A DNA stretch of 64,000 nucleotides, taken from contig OX365955.1 of the NCBI GenBank assembly GCA_947247005.1, positions 46,293,822 through 46,357,821 of the forward strand. The letters are read 5' to 3'. The stretch's first letter is position 1. Every line of letters begins with the position of its first letter. The translations under genes were made by a program, and so were the position numbers. The DNA comes from Spisula solida (taxonomy: Eukaryota > Mollusca > Bivalvia > Venerida > Mactridae). The notes under the pieces are model-generated. The model searched no databases and was not told the origin of the DNA. It saw nothing but the letters and a program-made list of their open reading frames with translations. Of the stretch, positions 49,701 through 58,700 are shown piece after piece.

Positions 49701-52700
49701 TCGGTGAATTTCTGCTTACAAACGGTTCTTTGATGACAAGGATCATCTCGCGATGTTCCGAGGCAGTGTCAATCTAATGTCTGAAACAGGAAAGTGTCAT
49801 CGGTTAAACCCCCGTTGGAGGGGTATACACAACTTGAAGAATTCTACTATAGTAATTACGGGAAAATGCGAAATTATAGTGGATACATCATTTAACATCA
49901 CTACCGAACATCTTAAAATGGTAAATGTGTGTGCTCGCGTGACTTTATCGCTCCAAAACGATAATTTTTCATCAATTTCAGTACGCTAGTTTTCCAGCAA
50001 TATCGATCGTCCGGGTATTAAATGAACGACCCTCGTACATATAGGTATGGAATAATGTAGCGCATAGACAATCCAAAGTCATACAAAAACGACGACAGTA
50101 CCTAGTCACCATAGCAAGTGACATACACAGAATGTACCATTCATATCCACCCAAAAGGGAATTTCAAGACCGCCGAGGTACTGCCTATACCAATACATAC
50201 ACACTCCATGGCCTTTGAAATTAGCATAAGGAAGACATTAATTTTGCGAACAAAAACTACGTTGAAGTGAAGCACGGAGAGACTGACTATACTGCCTTTG
50301 ATTACTATACCCAACCAACTTTTCTTTTCAACAGGTAATTGTGTTACTAAGTCTAACATTTGAGAAAACTTGAGTAAGGTATGGAGACATTTCTGAAATT
50401 CTATTCGTAGTTTATGCCGCCATATCTGAGGATTGTGTATGGGACAAAGGAGTTTGCAATTACTGCATTGGTACAAAACACGCTTAGGTTTTAAACGAAA
50501 ATAGACGAAATTCTGAAAAGTGGCGCGTTTTCGTATTTTCACAAGTGTACTTACGAAATAATCAATTGTTGATATTTAAACGATAAATAATTTGTCCTGT
50601 GACAAGGCATTGTCTAAACCAGATCAGACGGCATGTTCATAACACAAAATTAACATTTGGATAAAAGTCAAGATAATATATATATACAGCAATTTACTAT
50701 AGACTTGAGAGCGTTTGTAAACAAATACTGAATAAGTAAGACAATGAAAACATGTTTACAAACAAACGATTGGTCAATATACACTGTGTCCACACTTATA
50801 GGACTATATTCAAACTAATATTTACTGTCAAATATGTTATCTACAATAAATAAAGTGGTTGTTATCACTATACGTCACAGTATCACTACTAATTTGGAAT
50901 TAATAGTACAAATCGCTGGCTTAGAATTAGAAGGTCGTAAGTACAAAATCAATATTTCCAGAAAACCAGAAAAAAACTGTTTGAAAACAAGTCTTTAATC
51001 TTTTCTATTCAGCTTTTAAACAGTGGGACAAGGGGTGTTTAAATTTCTTGGTCGGTAGTGTGTTTGGCACTTCAATTTCTTACAGCTAAAACTAGGCATT
51101 GCAGTCCTTTTGCTGTGGAAACTGAGTCATTCAGCTAGTTATAATTTATGACACTTTTCGATAGCTTGTCCTTGGGCGGATCTGCGCTTGTTTAGTTGGG
51201 CATTGTGTCTTTATGTGTTTTATGTTTCCTGTGCTCGGTTGGTTCAGTTTGGCATTGTGCTTTATGTGTTTTAATGTTTTCTGTGCTCGGCTGGTAAAGT
51301 TGAGTGCTGCCTTCCCTGTCTGACTTAATATAATAGTTTTACTCATGGACAAACAAGCTTTTTAAACTTCATATTGGTCAACATGACCACCTCCGACTTT
51401 CATGAAAATAGCCTAATTCGAAGCGCCTTGTGATGCAGATTTCAATTATTCATGGGTCCTATAAGGTCGTAAGTACTTACGACCTTCTTATTCTTAACCA
51501 GCGAAATATACTTAATATATTTGCGATATCGATGTTCATACCTGTGTCGCAGTTGTACGTCCGGACCTAGTGGTTCCTCGGAGAAGAGAAATGACGAGGT
51601 TTTAAACCAATCTGATAATAAATTGATGTTCAATCCACTCACATCCATATCAATTAACTGTAATACGTTCCCCTGCTCACTGAAATACACTACTTCAGCC
51701 TGGAATTGAGAAAATCAAATTATTTATTAAGTCAGGATCTGGAAAGATTTGTGAAATGGCAACTGAATTTAATGATACTTCACTCTTTTTGCTCAATATT
51801 TCGACCTACAAGGTCTTCTTCAGGAGAATGCTACACCTTAATACCGGGTTCGGGGCATAACAAAAATACTGGAAAGCTGACTTGCAAATAAAGGCTATCC
51901 TCGGCATTCAAAAAAAATACTGAAAACTTAACTTAAACACTTTCAAGTGTTGCATTCTCCTGAAGAAGACCTTGTAGGTTGAAATATTGAGCAAAAAGAG
52001 TGAACTATCAACACATATAATAGTGATCCCCTTTTAAGGATATTTTACAATTGAATTTAATGGCTTTACACTTTTTAATACTGTTATTGTTGAAACTACG
52101 TCATCAGCTTGGCATTCAGCTTTTTGATTGCTGAAACTAGGTCATTCAGCGTTTTGACATCTGTGATTTAGGCAGATCATTTTGTATTTCGGTTGTGTGT
52201 TCGGCATTGTGACTTGTATGTTTTTATGTTTTCTGTGCTCGGCTAGTTAAGTTGAGTGGTACTGCCTTTCCTTGTAATATTATATTTTTAATATAGCTAT
52301 AATATTACAAGTGCATGTTTCTTCAGTATCGAATATATTAGCAACTGGACGTCCATATTGACAAATAAAGACTTTTCCTAGACACATTGAGACACAAAAA
52401 ACTATGAACAAATGGAAGAATACCCGACAGGAATATACGAGGTACCTACCGGGAACAGATCAAGACTAGAACACTGGGATAAGGATACGAGAACACGCGA
52501 TAGTACTAAACTTATCAAATGTTGTGCACTAGTATTTAAAAAGATCTCAGAGCTTTTAAAGTGCGTATTATTCTCAACTACACAATCCATTCAGTTGTTT
52601 GTACGTAAGTTGGAGTGAAACATTCAATTTACCTTTATATTAGTTTTATAGGGCTTCATGTTGGGAATGTGTATGTTGTATAATTATTGTACATGCAGGT

Positions 52701-55700
52701 ACTGGCAAACGTCTTCGTTCGCTTTTTAGATGTAATATTACATTGTATTTTCTGTTCAAGTTTATTTAAACTAAATACGTGTGTTAGTAAGTAAGTAAGT
52801 AAGTAAGTAAGTAAAGTCTTTATTTTACGAGGCTAACATATTTACAATAATGCAATCTTCCATATGGGCCTTAACACATACCCAGTCGATAACAAGATAC
52901 GTACGAAGAAGGACAATTGTCTGAAAATGTCTTACCACTGTTGCATTTCCCCACGCTGCATCAATGTTAGCCTTGAACGTTCCACCAGCTTTGTGCTCAC
53001 TAAAGGTTGCCAACGATTTGTCGTTATAAACGTCATTAAAAGCTTGCATGTTCCACAGAGTGTCGATGTTGCGACCAGAACCTCGCTCCAAAAATAAGAT
53101 CGATCTGTAAACTATAAAATAACTTCGTATTGTTATATTTCAATAGTTCAGCTGCTGTGAACGCCAATGTAAAATGTTCGCATTTGGCATGATCAGGTTG
53201 TATGCTCATCGTGCGACGATAAAACAAACACAAAATGCCGATACTAACCCAATTAAGCGTAAGTGGCTAACAATTAGAGAACTACAATAGCAGGTGTATG
53301 ATCAATACCATCGCGGTCAAATAATGTTTGAAAACGTATATGTTACCTTTACACCAATAAAAGCACATTAGATAGAGCATGCCTCCCTGACGGGGGCGTC
53401 AATAAACGTGCCTGAACTTTCATATACGTTCATGTGCACTTTTATATGGTAAACGAAAGAGTCGTTGTTTAAACGCTGGGAATTAGACAAAATTGATTTA
53501 CTATGATTAAATTTTCTACGATACAAACGGTGAAGCATCGTGTTTGAGGTCTAAAATATTTGCCAAAGTCTTTTCTTTTAGTGTAAGACTGGCAAGTGCT
53601 GTGGGATTTATAAACACTTAGTAAATATATGACATCATTATCGCGAGCATAAAGTATGCTGATTGTGTTGAAACAAAATGTCAAGCAATCGAAATATAAC
53701 TTAAAGCCACATTATCTCTCCCAAAACGTTTTCCCGATCATCCAGTAAATAGACTAAATACAAAGAAGTAGTATGTTTTTCACACGCGATCTACAATTGA
53801 CGACAGGATGTCAGCTATATTTGTCGAAATAGTAAGCCAAAATCATATTTAGTAAAATGTATGGATGACAAAATACTAATTTTGCAAGAGTTGCTCCTCT
53901 TAGACTTTACATTATCCATTTATTGTTTACATTTCGTTATTTTGTTTACCTACCAGCTTGGGGCTTTATTTTTTTTTCTTCCATCTGATGGTGTTTTCTA
54001 CCTTTGTGACTCAACTAAAGTGCTCTAAATGCATCATTTTGCAGACAGGTTGCCAAGTTATTAGTTTTTGAAAATAGCCATTTAAGGCATAATGGGACTT
54101 TAAGAGGACCAAATAAATTTAGTATATATCAACAACAGCACAAACATTATAGAAAAAGTGTTTAATTGAACTACGAGCCAACAATTTAAAAGCATTATTG
54201 AGTGATCTGATTCTTTACAAGTACTAACATAATAACTTCATTTTGATTTCAACGATACAAAGCATTGGGTCAGATCAATATTTTTCAAACAAATTACGTA
54301 ATAATATATCATAACAAGCTCTGTTAGCGGTATTCTGCATAGAAGTAGACCATAATTTGTTCCAATATGTCGACATACATTTTAACGATTTATGAAATTT
54401 GAGAGCAGTACGTTCAGAAAAACATATACAGTGTGTTAAAAAAGGTTGTTCTCAAAATTTAGATTTATACTAAATTTTATCTGAGCTATGTGCGCTATGT
54501 ACTTTTTATTTCTTACGATAATGCCTTCATTTAATACCAGTGAGATTAAAATAACGTATGAACCATCTACAATTTAATCTGAAAATTCAACATTCTTCTG
54601 GCGTCAGAAAAAGAAACTTTAAAACTCAAATATTGAGAACAAACGTTTTTAACACCCTGTAATCGTGTTAAGAAATAGTTCATATCACTGAGGGCCCTAT
54701 GGCATTATATGGACTGACTAGCCAGTCCATATGAAATCCTTGGGCCCTCAGTGATATGAACTATTTCTTTATTATACCGAACATTTTTCCTAACGAGAAA
54801 ACATTAAATGCATTTGGTTTTAATTCGTAAAATACAGATCAATATCTATGTTTGGCCTTCAAGCGTATTCACAAAATAACCCAGAAATGTGAAAAATGTT
54901 TTATTTTTAGAATTTTTTATTTAAAACGTACATAAGGTCGTAGCAAATGATCTAACCCAGAAAATGAATACCCACGTGACATGTTTCGGTTCAATAATAA
55001 AAAAGTTACAGCAGTTTTGGGAGACGTTAGCCTCTCTATACTACCATTGCCCATTTCTTAATGCAACATGAACCGCCTTTAGGCTGCTATGTAAATCCGC
55101 ATTCAAGTAGTTCCAGAAACTGTCAACATTCCCAATACTGCTACATATGTTTCACCAATTTTTTAAACTGATTTAATTCAATCAGCAACATTTGTTTATT
55201 CTAAGATCAACAATTATTTTGAAACTGTTCGTTAAATCGATATTTTTGCAGATAATCGCTCCGCCGAGGCGATATCGAACTTGTTTCGTAATATGAAACT
55301 GACGTGTTCATCAGATGTATAGCTATTTTTAGAAACTTCAGACCAGGGTCACGCGATGGTTTTATCAATGAATCGTCTATCTTCTGCAAAGTACTGTTAT
55401 GCAATTATATGGTCTGGCTATACTAGCCGCTTTCTAGAGATGTCTCACGCTGTGAGGGAAGTGATTACACGACGGTACTGTTGAATCTGATAAATAGGCG
55501 CGTAGTATTATTTTAAAGCCACTTTTGATATACGCGTTCAATACACGTATTACATATAAATTAATATGCCCCTTTTTAAATTTATTTAGATACCCAACAT
55601 GCCTATATAGTCACATATGTCTATTTTGACATTCAAGACAAGATCGGCAGTAAGAAAACGAACATCAAACGTGTAAAGTGGGTTTAAGCTTTAGTAGCAG

Positions 55701-58700
55701 CAACAACAGCAGCAGCAGCACTCTCAGTGATTTGATTGTAACTAGGAAAAGTGTAAATTCTGTTCTAAAAATAGAGCGTTCTATGCCACTACCATAGTAA
55801 CATACTGGTCCATATTTTTTTGCCGGTCCATATTTTTTATATGGACCGGCAGCTGAATTTGGAACATGCAAGTCAGTCAGACTATCGCTGGATATATTGC
55901 CTGATTGGAATAACAAAGACACAGTTGAATTAAGTTATGATGAGGTATAATATAGTGTTGATGAGTAGCTAAAGCTTCCTTCCGCATGCGATCCTTATAA
56001 ACGGCTTGACTTACTTTTTACACGACGAGGAAGTCGGTGAACAACTTTGATTGATTGATGTTAAAGGAATCTAGCCACGAACATATCTATTTTAATTCCG
56101 GTAAACAAATAGGCATTATATTAGTCAATATGGCCCCCGTGTTCCGGATTTGAGATCAACCGATTGATACACCCGAGCCTTTAATGAATGTTTTAAATTG
56201 CGTCATTGCACTATACAGGATAATATTTGAAAACTAGGAACAGAAAAAATATTTTTTTTTTTCGTATGGCCGGAAATCAAACATAGATTGAACAATTGTT
56301 AAGTCTTGTCAGAAAGCACGAGGATTAAAATAACCGTTGACTTTATTATTTTAAATATTTGCTTTGTCATTGCTCTACTTTTTTACGTGCTGTTTATTTT
56401 GTGTGTGTTACATGACTAAATTTATTTACGTTCCGAGACATTGGATACCAATATTCCAGGTTTTTTTATTTAAGTACTAAAAACGTTTCAATCCGTATCG
56501 GAACAAAATCTTGACATCGATCAACTTGATCCTGGAATTCAGAGTGTATGCTAAGTAGATCAAGGATTGTTGTCGCAAATTTTAACAAATACAAACAATA
56601 CTATATTGGTGATTATTAATTAAATTTACCATTTATTACATATCGTTGGACACTGCTAATCTCCGTTCTTTATATAAACTGGGATACAAATATGTAGTAG
56701 GCTTAACCTAGTAGGAATTATTTTTATGACAATAATTACTTAAGGCTATATACACGTGTATATAAAGGAATAACAATATCAGCAACATTTAATTATTTAT
56801 TTTGAGGGGTCATGGAAGTTTACTTACAAACTGAACTGTACAGACGAGGGTGCATTGATTTCGTTGATTTTAACTATTGATCTTCGGTACCTATTTTGTC
56901 TCAATTACAAGGGTCGGGGTCTATGAGTGTTTGGTTTTATAATATACCCCAATATACACTGCATGCAAGTTTTATTACCCAGTGTTATATATTTATGTTT
57001 TATTTTTACATGCAAGTTATTTTTAGATGCCTAACTTTATCCCTTTAGCTAATTCAGAATTTTCTTAATGACCTCATGATACTAAAAGTGTATACTACGA
57101 GTATTCACAAAGCATTTTAGAGAAAAACTTAAATACTGTATACTGACATAAGTTGAAAATAATTGGTGCTGTTCATTTGTTTCGCAAATTGAAGAAAACA
57201 GCATGATTTCTTAGTGATTATAGTTGCTGAAGCTCTTTTGCATTATACTTGAAAACCAAGCTCATCCCCTATGATTCGGTTTGAAAACTTTCCCAATCGT
57301 GAAAGCTCGGCCATTTCCGTTTGTCTCCGGTCTATTGCAATGCATAAAGGCCGAGGTGATCAGAATGAAAACTTTCCCTGATGTCTTACCCGATGGATGT
57401 TATCAGTTTTCCGCTAATACTTCATATAAGTTCAACATTCTTTTAGAATTGCTGTACGAAGTTTTGAATGGTTTTGTATAATATATTTATCACATAAATA
57501 CCGCGATCATCCATATTAGAATAAATGACGGACCAATGTTCTCCAACACGTGTGATAACAAATGCGTGACGTCACCAGTTTTTCGGCTTAAATTCGTTAT
57601 TTCTAACGTTGTTATGTTTCGGTAACTATGGTTATGTGATAAAAGGAATCCACCACTCGTTGCCTTTGGGAAAAACATTTCTTAAACTCGTCACGAAAAC
57701 AATGTATTAAGCTCGCCAAAGGCAGTATGAAACTTTTAAGATAGCAGTATTAATGGGACGAACGGACGGACAGACAGGACACTCACTATATGCCTCCTGC
57801 ATCAATAGATGCCGCGGCATAAAAATAAATAATAATTTAACCGCCATTTTTGTACAAAATTCATATTAAAGGCGTCGATGCAGTTTCTTGTATTACAGAT
57901 GGGGCAAACAAATCCAATAATACTCGGATAATTTGTTAAAAAATGATAAAAATCGGACAGGGAACGCAGCTCTCAACTAAAACAGCCAACCACAGAAAAC
58001 ATAAAAACAACGCAGACACAATAAAATAGAACTATTTCGGAGAATGTGTTCAAACTTCGTATTAGAAACAGGAAAATACGAAAATATAACCATAAATTCA
58101 TCGAACTTATTTATGATTAATCTGTCCTTAAAACCACAGGTAACTATAATATTATCATTGAAGAATTTAAAAAAATGAAAAACAAAACAACATTTATATC
58201 TAATTCTGAAAAGAAAATCTTCATCATTTATACATTTAAGCCTAAGTTCCACACTGAGGAGTTCTTCATCTGCGATGAAGAATTGTCCATAGTTTCCCCG
58301 ATGGCTTCCGATGCTCCCGATGTTTGTGCAAAACCTGTCCCCGAAGCTCCTAATTGTCATCTGGAGTACACCCCGAGGTTGTGGGATGGACGTATAATGT
58401 TGGGAACACATCTGGAGTTCTCCCGATGTGTCCCGGTACCCCCGGATCATCCCCGATAAGTATTAACGAATATTTGGGGTTTAAATCTCAAGACCGCGAA
58501 TGTGTCACCGAAAATATCGCCGAATGTTCGCCTAATATTTAATTTTTCCAAAGGTTCCTGGCACCGTTTAGCGAAACATCGCCGATGTGTCGGGATGTGT
58601 CACCGAAATATCGCCGAATAATCGCCAAATACATGTATTTAAATATTCCCAAAAGTTCCTGACACTTTAGCGAAACATCGCCGATATGTCGGGATGCCTC

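Noticed and set aside
50141..50542. 133-codon minus-strand frame
   Set aside because: Partly inside the dispersed 310-bp repeat relative, no domain, no splice context. Kept out for lack of support, though an old exon cannot be excluded.
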